From Alphaproteobacteria bacterium (GTDB lineage: Bacteria; Pseudomonadota; Alphaproteobacteria; CACIAM-22H2), in the NCBI GenBank assembly GCA_016793165.1, contig JAEULA010000065.1, positions 62,001-126,000 of the forward strand: a stretch of DNA of 64,000 nucleotides, written 5' to 3'. Under the pieces are notes generated by a model. That model did not search any database, had not been told where the DNA came from, and was given only the letters and a program-made list of their open reading frames with translations. The translations under genes were made by a program, and so were the position numbers. Within the stretch, counting starts at the first letter, position 1, and the number at the start of each line of letters is the position of its first letter. Shown one piece after another: positions 7,030 to 16,134 of the stretch.

Positions 7030-8742
7030 ATGGCATTGAAGATCAGCCGCGCGTCCTACGCCGGCATGTACGGGCCGACCACGGGAGACCGCGTGCGGCT
7101 CGCGGACACCGACCTGTTCATCGAGGTCGAGCGGGACCTCACCACCTACGGCGAGGAGGTGAAGTTCGGCGGTGGAAAGGTGATCCGCGACGGCATGGGA
7201 CAGTCGCAGCGCAGCCGCGCCCAGGGCGCGGTGGACACGGTCATCACCAACGCGCTGATCGTCGATGCGGCCGGCGGCATCTACAAGGCCGATATCGGCC
7301 TGCGCGACGGTCGGATCGCGGCCATCGGAAAGGCCGGCAACCCCGACATCCAACCCGGCGTCGACATCGTCGTGGGCCCGGGCACGGAGGTCATCGCGGG
7401 CGAGAACAAGATCGTCACGGCCGGCGGCATCGACAGCCACATCCACCTGATCTGCCCGCAGCAGGTCGAGGACGCGCTCTATTCGGGCGTCACGACGATG
7501 CTCGGCGGCGGCACCGGGCCGGCGGCGGGCACCTCGGCGACGACCTGCACGCCGGGCCCCTGGCATATGGCGCGAATCCTCGAGGCGGCCGAGGGGCTGC
7601 CCGTGAATCTCGGCTTCTTCGGCAAGGGCAACGCCTCGGCCGCGGCGCCGCTGGTCGAGATGGTCGCGGCGGGCGCCATCGGCCTCAAGCTGCACGAGGA
7701 CTGGGGTACGACGCCCAACGCGATCGACGTCTGCCTGTCGGTCGCCGAAAAGATGGACGTGCAGGTCGCGATCCATACCGACACGCTCAACGAGTCCGGC
7801 TTCGTCGAGGACACGGTCGCGGCCTTCAAGGGCCGCAACATCCACGCCTTTCACACCGAGGGTGCCGGCGGCGGCCATGCGCCCGACATCATCAAGGTCT
7901 GCGGCCTGCCGAACGTGCTGCCGTCCTCGACCAATCCGACCAGGCCCTTCACGGTGAACACGGTCGACGAGCATCTCGACATGCTCATGGTCTGCCATCA
8001 CCTGGACCCGCGTATCCCCGAGGACGTCGCCTTCGCCGAGAGCCGCATCCGGCGCGAGACGATCGCGGCCGAAGACATCCTGCACGACCTCGGCGCCTTC
8101 TCGATGATGTCGTCGGACAGCCAGGCGATGGGTCGCGTGGGCGAGGTGATCATTCGCACCTGGCAGACCGCGCACAAGATGAAGGCGCAGCGCGGCCGCC
8201 TGGCGCAGGAGAAGGGCGACAACGACAATTTCCGGGTGCGCCGCTACATCGCCAAGTACACGATCAATCCCGCCCTCGCGCACGGCCTCGCCACGCATGT
8301 CGGCTCGGTCGAGGTCGGCAAGCTCGCCGACCTCGTGGTGTGGTCGCCGGCCTTCTTCGGCGTGAAGCCCGACATGATCCTCAAGTGCGGCGTGATCGCC
8401 GCGGCGCCGATGGGCGATCCCAACGCCTCGATCCCGACGCCCCAGCCGGTGCACTACCGGCCCATGTTCGGCGCCTTCGGCAAGGCGTTGGGCTCGGCCT
8501 GCGTCACCTTCGTGTCGAAGGCGGCGCACCAGTCCGACGTCAAACGAAAGCTCGGGCTGTCGCGCCGGGTGCTGCCCGCGACCGGGATCCGCAGGATCGC
8601 CAAGAAGCACATGGTCCTCAACGATGCGATGCCCGACATGCATGTCGACCCGGAGACCTACGAGGTGCGCGCCGACGGCGAGCTTCTGGTCTGCGAGCCG
8701 GCGGCGGTGCTACCGATGGCGCAGCGCTATTTCCTGTTCTGA
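7030..8742 (+). CDS. ureC: Urease alpha (catalytic) subunit UreC
   Basis: 570 residues, the standard length. Amidohydrolase active site is intact: nickel ligands H137 and H139 (SHIHL), the carbamylated bridging K220 (GLKLHEDWG), H249, H275 (FHTEGAGGGHAPD), and the flexible-flap catalytic H323 in VCHHLDPRIPEDVAFAESRIR (shown here split: VCHHLDP, AFAESRIR). GGAGGTAAC precedes the ATG. Forms the (UreABC)3 or higher assembly with UreA and UreB. Nothing suggests degeneration. Confidence 0.98.
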   Translation: MALKISRASYAGMYGPTTGDRVRLADTDLFIEVERDLTTYGEEVKFGGGKVIRDGMGQSQRSRAQGAVDTVITNALIVDAAGGIYKADIGLRDGRIAAIGKAGNPDIQPGVDIVVGPGTEVIAGENKIVTAGGIDSHIHLICPQQVEDALYSGVTTMLGGGTGPAAGTSATTCTPGPWHMARILEAAEGLPVNLGFFGKGNASAAAPLVEMVAAGAIGLKLHEDWGTTPNAIDVCLSVAEKMDVQVAIHTDTLNESGFVEDTVAAFKGRNIHAFHTEGAGGGHAPDIIKVCGLPNVLPSSTNPTRPFTVNTVDEHLDMLMVCHHLDPRIPEDVAFAESRIRRETIAAEDILHDLGAFSMMSSDSQAMGRVGEVIIRTWQTAHKMKAQRGRLAQEKGDNDNFRVRRYIAKYTINPALAHGLATHVGSVEVGKLADLVVWSPAFFGVKPDMILKCGVIAAAPMGDPNASIPTPQPVHYRPMFGAFGKALGSACVTFVSKAAHQSDVKRKLGLSRRVLPATGIRRIAKKHMVLNDAMPDMHVDPETYEVRADGELLVCEPAAVLPMAQRYFLF

Positions 8743-8798
8743 GCGCCTGCCGGGTCGCAGCGAAGCGGGCGCGTTCGAGAGACCGAGATGAGGCCGCC

Positions 8799-9530
8799 AT
8801 GCGTCGCGCGATCGAAGCCGTCCCCAAGGGTACCTGGCCGCTGAAGCGGCGCATCGGCACCGCGACGCTCGATCTCGACCATCGTCATCGCCGGCGGATC
8901 CGGCTCGAGACCGATGCCGGCGTCGAGTTCCTGCTCGACCTCGCCGAGGCGCGGATGCTGGCACCGGGCGACGGGCTGATCCTGGACAATGGCGACGTCG
9001 TCGAGGTGCGCGCCGCCGACGAGGCGGTCTGCGACGTGACGGCCGAGAGCCCCGCCGCGCTGGCGCGCCTCGCCTGGCACCTCGGCAACCGCCACCTTCC
9101 GATCGAGATCCGCGCCGACCGGCTGCGCATCCGCGACGACCACGTCATCGTCGCCATGCTGCGCGGCCTCGGCGCCACCGTGACGCCGCTGCGCGGCGGA
9201 TTCACGCCCGAGGCCGGCGCCTATGCCCAGGCGGAGGCCGAGGCGCATGCGCATCATGGGGACAAGCACGGTCACCACGAGCATCATGATCACCAGCACG
9301 GGCATCACAAGCACGGGCATCGCAAGCACGGTGATCACGATCACGGGCAGCACGAGTACGCGCAGCACAAGCACGGGCATCACGAGCAGGGTGTTCACGA
9401 GCACGGGCATCACGAGCACGGGCGTCACGAGCACGGGCATCACGAGCACGGGCGTCACGAGCACGGTGATCACGATCACGGTGATCATGGGCACGGGAAC
9501 GGGCATCATCGCCGTCATCGCCATGAGTGA
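8799..9530 (+). CDS. ureE: Urease nickel metallochaperone UreE with giant His-rich tail
   Basis: 243 residues. Residues 1-145 are the peptide-binding and metal-binding UreE domains (conserved WHLGNRH near residue 93, then DHVIVAMLRGLGA). Residues 150-243 are almost only His, Gly, Glu, Asp, Arg and Lys: I count 42 His in 94 residues, with HEHGHHEHGR repeated. Klebsiella-type UreE tails carry about ten His, so this is a strongly expanded nickel store. The DNA of the tail (about 9245-9527) is itself a tandem repeat, so its length may vary between strains. The stop lies just before the ureE-ureF palindromic repeat. Confidence 0.95.
   Translation: MRRAIEAVPKGTWPLKRRIGTATLDLDHRHRRRIRLETDAGVEFLLDLAEARMLAPGDGLILDNGDVVEVRAADEAVCDVTAESPAALARLAWHLGNRHLPIEIRADRLRIRDDHVIVAMLRGLGATVTPLRGGFTPEAGAYAQAEAEAHAHHGDKHGHHEHHDHQHGHHKHGHRKHGDHDHGQHEYAQHKHGHHEQGVHEHGHHEHGRHEHGHHEHGRHEHGDHDHGDHGHGNGHHRRHRHE
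9370..9480 (+). repeat. Tandem repeats encoding the UreE His-rich tail
   Basis: Units built from CACGAGCACGGGCATCACG and CACGAGCACGGGCGTCACG alternate, giving a 30-base higher-order period. The period is a multiple of three and preserves the His-rich reading. On the other strand the same DNA reads as a Val/Met/Pro/Leu-rich artefact. Slippage here would change tail length without a frameshift. Confidence 0.75.
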
Positions 9531-9548
9531 GCGGCTTGGGCCAAGATC

Positions 9549-9619
9549 ATCCCCTCCTGTTCTCGCGATAGCGCGAACAGGAGGGGTGCCCGAGCGCAGC
9601 AGGGGCCGGGAGGTCACGC
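9549..9619. repeat. Dispersed intergenic palindromic repeat, copy 1
   Basis: Perfect 12-base arms CCCCTCCTGTTC (9551-9562) and GAACAGGAGGGG (9575-9586) around a 12-base loop, followed by a conserved tail TGCCCGAGCGCAGC and GGGAGGTCA. A second, more decayed copy lies at 12360-12434 in the same orientation. Translated, such elements give the familiar false peptide SGTPPVRAIARTGG seen in mis-annotated alphaproteobacterial proteins. It separates ureE from ureF and may form a strong hairpin in the mRNA. Confidence 0.8.
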
Positions 9620-9678
9620 GTGGCTCAGGAGACGCGGTCGACCTCCCCGTCACGCGTTCCGCGCGAGCCACTCCTCCA

Positions 9679-10391
9679 ATGCCGCGTCGCGGCGCGGAAG
9701 GGGATGAGACGCCGACGCTCCTTCGGCTGCTCGCCTGGATGTCACCGTCCTTTCCGACCGGCGCGTTCTCCTTCAGCCACGGGCTCGAAACGGCGATCGA
9801 GGACGGGCGCGTGAAGGGGATGAGCGACCTCGTCGCCTATGCGACGACAGCGCTCTCGCGCGGCGCGGGCCGGGTCGACACGGCCTTGCTGGTGCTCGCG
9901 GCGCGCGCGATGGAATCCGGGGACGACGGGGCACTGATCTCCGTCGCGTCGCGCGCCGCGGCGATGCGCGGCAGCGCGGAGTTGGCGCTCGAGAGCCGCG
10001 TGCAGGGTCACGCCTTCCTGGCAACGGTGCGCGCCGCCTGGCCGTCCCCGGCGATCGAGCGCCCGGCCGCGGTGCTCGGCGCGGCCGGCATCGAGATCAC
10101 CCACCCGATCGCGGTCGCACTTGCCGCGACGGCGGCCGGGCTTCCCCTCGCCGATACGATCGCCGGATTCCTGCACGGCTTCGCCGCGAACCTGGTTTCG
10201 GCCGGGGTCCGGCTCGTCCCTCTCGGCCAGACCGACGGGCAGCGCGCGCTGGCGGCGCTGGAGCCCGTGGTCGCGGCGGCCGTCGGGCCGGCACTCGCCG
10301 CGACCGATCTCGACGCGCTGGGCTCCGCCGCGCCGATGATCGATCTCCTCTCCATGCGTCACGAGACCCAGTACACGAGGTTGTTCCGCTC

Positions 10392-10395
<4 letters not shown>
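9679..10395 (+). CDS. ureF: Urease accessory protein UreF
   Basis: 238 residues from ATG 9679. Family signatures: LLRLLAWMSPSFPTGAFSFSHGLE near residue 15 (in parts LLAWMSPSFPTGAFSFS), ITHPIAVALAATAAG near residue 140 and a C-terminus ending HETQYTRLFRS. The frame is open back to ATG 9523, but starting there would translate the intergenic palindromic repeat, so I reject it. No good ribosome binding site is seen before 9679, and the start is therefore the least certain in the operon. UreF bridges UreD and the UreG GTPase during nickel insertion. Stop and ureG start overlap (ATGA). Confidence 0.92.
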
Positions 10396-11006
<611 letters not shown>

Positions 11007-11016
11007 TCGCGCGGCC

Positions 11017-11045
11017 TTGAACCGCGTGCCGAACTGCGCCTAATT
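11017..11045 (+). promoter_or_regulatory. Candidate sigma70 promoter before the ureide amidohydrolase
   Basis: TTGAAC (11017-11022), 17-base spacer, CTAATT (11040-11045), 33 bases before ATG 11079. It could allow expression independent of the urease operon. Matches were made by eye; in DNA this GC-rich such AT clusters are uncommon. Confidence 0.4.
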
Positions 11046-11078
11046 GGGCGGCGTTTCTCCAACACGGGAGCTGAATTC

Positions 11079-12350
11079 ATGGCGACGGCGTCCCGCGGGT
11101 CCAATGCCCGCGCCTCTGATCACGTGCGCGAAGACCGCCTGTGGCAGCGCCACATGGACATGGCGAAGTTCGGTGCGACGCCCAAGGGCGGCGTGAATCG
11201 CCAGGCCCTGAGCGCGGAGGATGCGCGGGCGCGCAAGCTGCTCGGCCAGTGGGCAGCCGCGCGCGGCTGGGAGGTCTTCACCGACCCGATCGGCAATCTC
11301 TACGTCAAGCGACCGGGCACCGACGCCGGCGCCAAACCGGTGCTCTCGGGCTCGCATCTCGACAGCCAGCCGACCGGTGGCAAGTTCGACGGGACGTATG
11401 GCGTGCTGGCCGCCTTCGAGGCGCTCGAGGCGCTCGACGATGCCGGCATCCGGACCAAGCGACCGATCATGGCCGTGGCCTGGACCAACGAGGAAGGCAA
11501 TCGCTTCCAGCCGGGCTGCATGGGCTCGGGCGCCTTCGCCGGCGTCTACGAGCTCGACACGCTGCTCGCCGGCACGGACCCGCACGGCACGAGCGTGAAG
11601 CAGGCCTTCGCCGAGGTGCTCGAGGCCGCGCCGGCGCGGCTCGAGCCGAAGCTCGGCTTCCCGATCGATTCCTACCTCGAAGCGCATATCGAGCAGGGCC
11701 CGATCCTCGAGGCGACCCGCAACGAGATCGGCGTCGTCACGCTGATCCAGGGCATGCGCCGCTTCTACATCGACGTCTTCGGCGAGGAGGCGCATTCCGG
11801 CACCACGCCGCTCAAGCTGCGCAAGGACGCGCTCAAGAGCGCCTGCTCGATGGTGACCGCCCTCGAGCCGCTGATGGCCGATCCGACCGACACGGTGCGC
11901 TACACCGTCGGCCGCTTCGAGATCTATCCGGGCTCGCCCTCGACGGTGCCGAGCAAGGTGCATTTCCTCATCGACCTGCGCCATCCCGATCTCGCCACGC
12001 TCAAGCGGCTGGGCGACGGCATCGCGCCGATCTGCGAGGCGGAGGCGGCCAAGCGCGGCTGCACGGTGAAGGTCACCGAATACACGACCGTCGAACCGAT
12101 GCCGATGGAGGCGAATGCCGTGTCGCTCGTGCGCGACAGCGCCAAGGCGCTTGGCATGAAGCACATGGACATGGTCTCGGGCGCGGGGCACGACGCGATG
12201 CATGTGGCCAAGGTGGCACCGGCCGGCATGATCTTCGTGCCGTGTTGGAAGGGCATCAGCCACAACGAGACCGAGGCGGCGACCGCCAGGGATCTCGCCA
12301 ACGGCACGCGCGTCCTCGTCGACGCCCTCGTCGCGCTCGCGAACCGCTAG
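11079..12350 (+). CDS. M20/Zn-dependent amidohydrolase (N-carbamoyl-amino acid or allantoate amidohydrolase-like)
   Basis: 423 residues, matching the HyuC/AllC/beta-ureidopropionase group. Metal ligands appear complete: H93 (GSHLDSQ), bridging D104 (GGKFDGTYGV), E138/E139 (TNEEG), LEAHIEQGP near residue 200 and the C-terminal SHNETE His. The family removes a carbamoyl or ureido group from ureido acids, releasing ammonia and CO2 or urea-like products. Lying 72 bases after ureG, and 9 kb from urate-degrading genes, allantoate or another purine/pyrimidine-derived ureide is a reasonable substrate, but the choice is inference. Confidence 0.87.
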   Translation: MATASRGSNARASDHVREDRLWQRHMDMAKFGATPKGGVNRQALSAEDARARKLLGQWAAARGWEVFTDPIGNLYVKRPGTDAGAKPVLSGSHLDSQPTGGKFDGTYGVLAAFEALEALDDAGIRTKRPIMAVAWTNEEGNRFQPGCMGSGAFAGVYELDTLLAGTDPHGTSVKQAFAEVLEAAPARLEPKLGFPIDSYLEAHIEQGPILEATRNEIGVVTLIQGMRRFYIDVFGEEAHSGTTPLKLRKDALKSACSMVTALEPLMADPTDTVRYTVGRFEIYPGSPSTVPSKVHFLIDLRHPDLATLKRLGDGIAPICEAEAAKRGCTVKVTEYTTVEPMPMEANAVSLVRDSAKALGMKHMDMVSGAGHDAMHVAKVAPAGMIFVPCWKGISHNETEAATARDLANGTRVLVDALVALANR

Positions 12351-12359
12351 TCCCCCTGC

Positions 12360-12434
12360 ATCCCCTCCTGTTCGCGCGGCAGCGCGCATAGGCGGGGTGC
12401 CCCAGCGCAGCGACGGCGGGAAGGTCAATCGCGT
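12360..12434. repeat. Dispersed intergenic palindromic repeat, copy 2 (decayed)
   Basis: Aligns with the element at 9549-9619: shared CCCCTCCTGTTC, GCGCG, GGGGTGCCC, AGCGCAGC and GGTCA in the same order and orientation. The right arm has mutated (CATAGGCGGGG instead of AACAGGAGGGG), so the long hairpin is broken. It occupies the 193-base gap between two amidohydrolase genes. Just after it, 12475-12515 contains another CCCCTCCTTTCGCG-like stretch that may be a fragment of a third copy. Confidence 0.7.
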
Positions 12435-12543
12435 CTCACCGAGCTACGCTTGCCCTTTCCGGCCGCTACGCGGTCACCCCTCCTTTCGCGTTCACGCGCG
12501 ACGGCAGGGCACGAGACGTCTCCTCAAACGAGAGCACGCAACC

Positions 12544-13701
12544 ATGAACGAAACCGCCCTCGCCAAGTCGCTCGTCGCGATCCTCTGCGACCTGATCGCG
12601 ATCCCGTCGCCCTATCCGCCGGGCGAAAGCGTCGACATCTGCAGGTACGCGGCCGCGCGGCTCAAGAAGGCAGGCTACAAGGTGCAGGTCCTGGCGCGAA
12701 AGAAGGGCGTCGACAACGTCGTCGCCAAGCTCGGCAAGGGCAACCCCCGCATCGTGTTCAACGCGCATGTCGATACGGTCGGCGTCGGCGATCGCGAGAA
12801 CTGGAAGACCGATCCGTTCAAGGCTGTGGTGAAGAACGGCCACGTCTTCGGCCTTGGCGCGGGCAACTGCAAGGGCTCGATGGCGGTGCAGCTCTGGCTC
12901 GCCGAGGAGATCGCGCGCCGCGGCGGTCCGCGCAAGGGCGAGGTCTGCTTCACCTTCGTCGCCGACGAGGAGAACCTGGGGCCCGAGGGCATGTCCTTCC
13001 TGCGCGACAAGGGTCACGTGAAGCCCGACGCGCTGATCCTCGGCGCTCAGACCGAGAACCAGATGATCGTCTCGGAGCGCGGCGTGTTCTGGGCGCGTAT
13101 CACCACCAAGGGCAAGGCGGCCCATGCGGGCAATCCGGGCGCGGGTGACAACGCGATCGCGCGCATGACCCGGCTGCTGACGGCGATCGACGCCAATCTC
13201 GCCCCGAAGATCGACAAGCGCATCGACGGGCCGATGCGCTCGACCATGAATGTCGGGATGATCCGCGGCGGCCACAACACCAACGTCGTGCCGGCGTCGT
13301 GCATGGTCGAGATCGACCGCCGCCTGCTGCCGAAGGAGCGCGTGAAGGGCGCCTACAAGGAGCTCGAGGACACGTTGAAGCGTGCCGGCGAGCCCAAGGG
13401 GTCCTGGACCTGCGAGTTCCTGACGGGGACCAACGGATTCAAGGGATCGGCCGACGGCATGGCGATCGCGGCCCTCGCGGCCGCGATCAAGGAACGGCTC
13501 GGCAGGCCCGCGCGCTTCCTCAACGCGACCGGCGTGTCGGATGGCCGCTACTTCGCCGACGACGGCATCGAGATCATCAATATCGGTCCGGGATCGGGCG
13601 TCGCCGGCCACGCAGCCAACGAATCCGTGCCCGTCGCCGAGATGGTGGACTCCGCGGTGATCCAGCTTGCGGCGATCGAGAAGCTGATGGGGCTGGGCTG
13701 A
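12544..13701 (+). CDS. M20 family peptidase/deacylase homologue (ArgE/DapE-like) with altered metal ligand
   Basis: 385 residues. The M20 layout is clear: first metal His in NAHVDTVG near residue 76, catalytic ADEEN near residue 140, dimerisation domain with GKAAHAG near residue 192, and late AGHAANE His. The bridging aspartate of the usual G.G..D.KG motif is Asn here (GLGAGNCKG, N108, codon AAC at 12865). This could lower or change metal binding. Start ATG 12544 follows GAGAGCACGCAACC. The stop overlaps the next start (TGATG), suggesting translational coupling. Substrate unknown; context suggests an N-acyl or ureido amino acid. Confidence 0.85.
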   Translation: MNETALAKSLVAILCDLIAIPSPYPPGESVDICRYAAARLKKAGYKVQVLARKKGVDNVVAKLGKGNPRIVFNAHVDTVGVGDRENWKTDPFKAVVKNGHVFGLGAGNCKGSMAVQLWLAEEIARRGGPRKGEVCFTFVADEENLGPEGMSFLRDKGHVKPDALILGAQTENQMIVSERGVFWARITTKGKAAHAGNPGAGDNAIARMTRLLTAIDANLAPKIDKRIDGPMRSTMNVGMIRGGHNTNVVPASCMVEIDRRLLPKERVKGAYKELEDTLKRAGEPKGSWTCEFLTGTNGFKGSADGMAIAALAAAIKERLGRPARFLNATGVSDGRYFADDGIEIINIGPGSGVAGHAANESVPVAEMVDSAVIQLAAIEKLMGLG

Positions 13702-14558
13702 TGCGCCGCGCGGTTCTCGGCGCGCTGCTGGTGGCCGCGTCCGCCGTCGCAGCGTCGGCGCAGGACGTCCCGATCGAGCCCGGCGGCGCCTGGAAGCTGG
13801 TCGGCGGCGTCCCGGCGCCCTGGGTGACGGGCCCGGGCGGCGCGAGCGTCCCGAAGGGGATGGTCGGCAAGACCCTGGCTTTCGCGATCGGCCGCGTGGC
13901 CGGCCCGCATCCGCTGGGTTGCGGCGGTGCGCACTACGAGTTCGCGATGATGCCGGGCGAAGGCCTGTTCCAGGGCGGTCTGCCGGCGCCGGTCGATGCG
14001 AGCGCGCGCAAGGCCGGCGTCGCGACGCTGCCGGCGCTCTCGTTGCAGGTCTCGTGCGACAAGGGCGTGTTCGACTACCACCTGGCGGGGCCCGGCCGGC
14101 TCGTGACCGCGCTCGACAACGTGGTGTGGACCCTCCAGGCGACGAAGGGGGCGGCGAGCGCCGCTCCCGAGGCGGTCGTGGCGCGCCTGCTCGTCGACCA
14201 TTTCACGCACGACATGGGCTTCACCGTCGAGAGCGCCGCGCGCAAGCGCGGCTGGTTCACGGCCGGGCTCAACCGGCGCATCGCGGCGTATTTCGCCGCA
14301 CCGTTTCCCGACGACGAGCCGCCTCCGATCAACGGCGATCCGATCACCAACTCGCAGGACTACCCGACGCGATTCACGATCGCGCGCGCGGCGGTGCGCG
14401 GGCGCGAGGCGACGGTGCGGGTGCAGTTCTCGGACGAGGGCCGGACGCGGCCCACCGACTTCGTGCTCCGCCGCGGCGATGCGGGCTGGCGCATCGACGA
14501 TCTCGTCTACGCCGACGCGACGCGATTCAGCGCGAGCCTCGAGCCGCCGAAGCGCTGA
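13701..14558 (+). CDS. Secreted protein, possible DUF3828-like C-terminal domain
   Basis: 285 residues with an N-terminal signal peptide (hydrophobic residues 4-20, cleavage likely after ASA). Residues 30-150 contain two Cys pairs candidates and no motif I know. Residues 155-285 have the shape of DUF3828-type domains: paired helices, LNRRIAAYF, then strands ending FVLRRGDAGWRIDDLVY. Start overlaps the stop of the M20 gene. It may be a periplasmic partner of that protein, but no function can be assigned. Confidence 0.75.
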   Translation: MRRAVLGALLVAASAVAASAQDVPIEPGGAWKLVGGVPAPWVTGPGGASVPKGMVGKTLAFAIGRVAGPHPLGCGGAHYEFAMMPGEGLFQGGLPAPVDASARKAGVATLPALSLQVSCDKGVFDYHLAGPGRLVTALDNVVWTLQATKGAASAAPEAVVARLLVDHFTHDMGFTVESAARKRGWFTAGLNRRIAAYFAAPFPDDEPPPINGDPITNSQDYPTRFTIARAAVRGREATVRVQFSDEGRTRPTDFVLRRGDAGWRIDDLVYADATRFSASLEPPKR

Positions 14559-14588
14559 CGGCGCGCCGCCGGGCGGCGGCGCCCGACG

Positions 14589-16007
14589 TCAGCGGTCGCC
14601 CGGCGCCTTGCGCGTGACGAGGGCCGCGCCGGTGTCCGCGGGCATGCGCTGGAAGAAGACCGCCGCGATGGCGGCGATGACGCCCACGACGGCGAAGGCG
14701 ACCGGGAAGTGGCTTGCCGCCAGCTCGGCCCCGCCCAGCGCACGCTGCGTCAGCTCGAGCGTCAGCGCGGCGATCGTCACGCCGACGGCGCCTGCGAGCT
14801 CCTGCATCACGGACCCGAACGTCGTCGCGCGGCTCATCGCGTCCTGCTGGACGTCGCAGTAGAGCAGCGCATTGACGCTGGTGAACTGCAGCGAGCGCGA
14901 GAATCCGCCGGCCAGAAGCACGGCGAGGATGAGACCGCCCGACATCGTCGCGCTGAAGAGTCCCGGTGCCGCGAGCAGCAGCGCGGCGAGCACCGCATTG
15001 ACCGCGAGCACGCGGCGGAATCCGAATCGGTTGAGGATCCGCGGCGCGAGGAACTTCATCGTCAAGGCGCCGACGCCGGTCGCCAGCGTCAGCGATCCGG
15101 CTTCGAAGGCGGAGAAGCCGAAGCCGCTCTGAAGGAGCAGCGGCAGCAGGAACGGGCTGGCGCCGACGCCGATGCGGAAGAACAGCCCCCCGACGATCCC
15201 GGCGCGGAAGCTGGTGATGCGGAGCAGGCGCAGGTCGATCGGGGCGCCGGCGCGGCCGCGGGCATGGAGGACGTAGAGCGCGATCAGGACGGCGCCGACG
15301 GCCGCGAAAGTCGCCAGGGTGGTGCCCGGCAGCACGTCGACGCCGACGAGCATGGTGCCGGTGAGCAGGAGCGCGAGACCCGGCCCGATGAGCACGAACC
15401 CGACGGCGTCGAACGGCGCCGGCCCGTCCTGGCGCAGCATCGGGATGAACCGCCCGGCAAGCGCGATGCCGAGCAGGGCGATCGGGATGTTGATCCAGAA
15501 GATCCAGTGCCAGGACAGGAAGGTCGTGAGGAAGCCGCCGAGCGGCGGGCCCATGATCGGGCCGATCAGGGCGGGCATGCTCAGCAGCGCGAAGGCCGCG
15601 ACGAGCTCGCTGCGCGGCACGCTGCGCAGCACGACCAGACGGCCGACCGGCATCATCATCGCGCCGCCGAGGCCCTGGAGCACGCGCGCCGCGACCATGC
15701 TCGTGAGGTCGAAGGACAGCGCGCAGCCGATCGACCCGAGGGCGAAGACGCCCATCGCCGCCTGGAAGACGCGCCGCGCGCCGAAGCGGTCGGCCATCCA
15801 TCCCGACGTCGGGATGAAGACGGCGAGGGCGAGCAGGTAGGACGTCAGGGCGAGCTTGAGGTGGAGCGGATTGCTGCCGAAGTCGGTCGCGATGGTCGGC
15901 AGCGCCGTCGTCAGGATCGTCGAGTCCAGGTTCTGCATGAACAGCGCCGTCGAGACGATCAGCGGGACGATCATCAGGCGCTTGGCCGGGACGGGCGCGG
16001 AAGTCAT
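14589..16007 (-). CDS. MFS transporter, DHA2 (EmrB/QacA) family drug efflux
   Basis: 472 residues with about 14 hydrophobic segments, typical for DHA2 pumps. The N-terminal LDSTILTTALPTIA motif (motif D1-like) is near residue 27, WMADRFGARRVF (motif A) near residue 70, and GPPLGGFL (motif C) near residue 155. Proton-driven export of drugs or organic cations across the inner membrane is the family role. ATG 16007 is chosen; ATG 16025 (six codons upstream) is equally possible because neither has a strong ribosome binding site. Confidence 0.88.
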   Translation of the reverse strand: MTSAPVPAKRLMIVPLIVSTALFMQNLDSTILTTALPTIATDFGSNPLHLKLALTSYLLALAVFIPTSGWMADRFGARRVFQAAMGVFALGSIGCALSFDLTSMVAARVLQGLGGAMMMPVGRLVVLRSVPRSELVAAFALLSMPALIGPIMGPPLGGFLTTFLSWHWIFWINIPIALLGIALAGRFIPMLRQDGPAPFDAVGFVLIGPGLALLLTGTMLVGVDVLPGTTLATFAAVGAVLIALYVLHARGRAGAPIDLRLLRITSFRAGIVGGLFFRIGVGASPFLLPLLLQSGFGFSAFEAGSLTLATGVGALTMKFLAPRILNRFGFRRVLAVNAVLAALLLAAPGLFSATMSGGLILAVLLAGGFSRSLQFTSVNALLYCDVQQDAMSRATTFGSVMQELAGAVGVTIAALTLELTQRALGGAELAASHFPVAFAVVGVIAAIAAVFFQRMPADTGAALVTRKAPGDR

Positions 16008-16134
16008 GCGCGGTGAGGCTCGCATGCCGGCGCCGCGGAGGCGATGGTCGCGACCGCGCGGCTCGTCTGCGTCGACTGCAATCCCATCGAGCGCGCAGGG
16101 CGCGCGCGCAGCGGGCCGTCGCGCGCGGCGCGCG

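Noticed and set aside
9245..9527. CRISPR-like repetition
   Set aside because: Repeats are contiguous, multiples of three and encode the UreE His tail; there are no unique spacers.
8727..9671. Long minus-strand frame rich in Val, Leu, Met and Pro repeats opposite ureE
   Set aside because: It is the antisense reading of the His-codon repeats and of the dispersed palindromic element; the plus strand encodes an excellent UreE.
9523..9678. UreF starting at ATG 9523 (overlapping the ureE stop)
   Set aside because: It would translate the intergenic palindromic repeat into the N-terminus; the family homology begins after ATG 9679.
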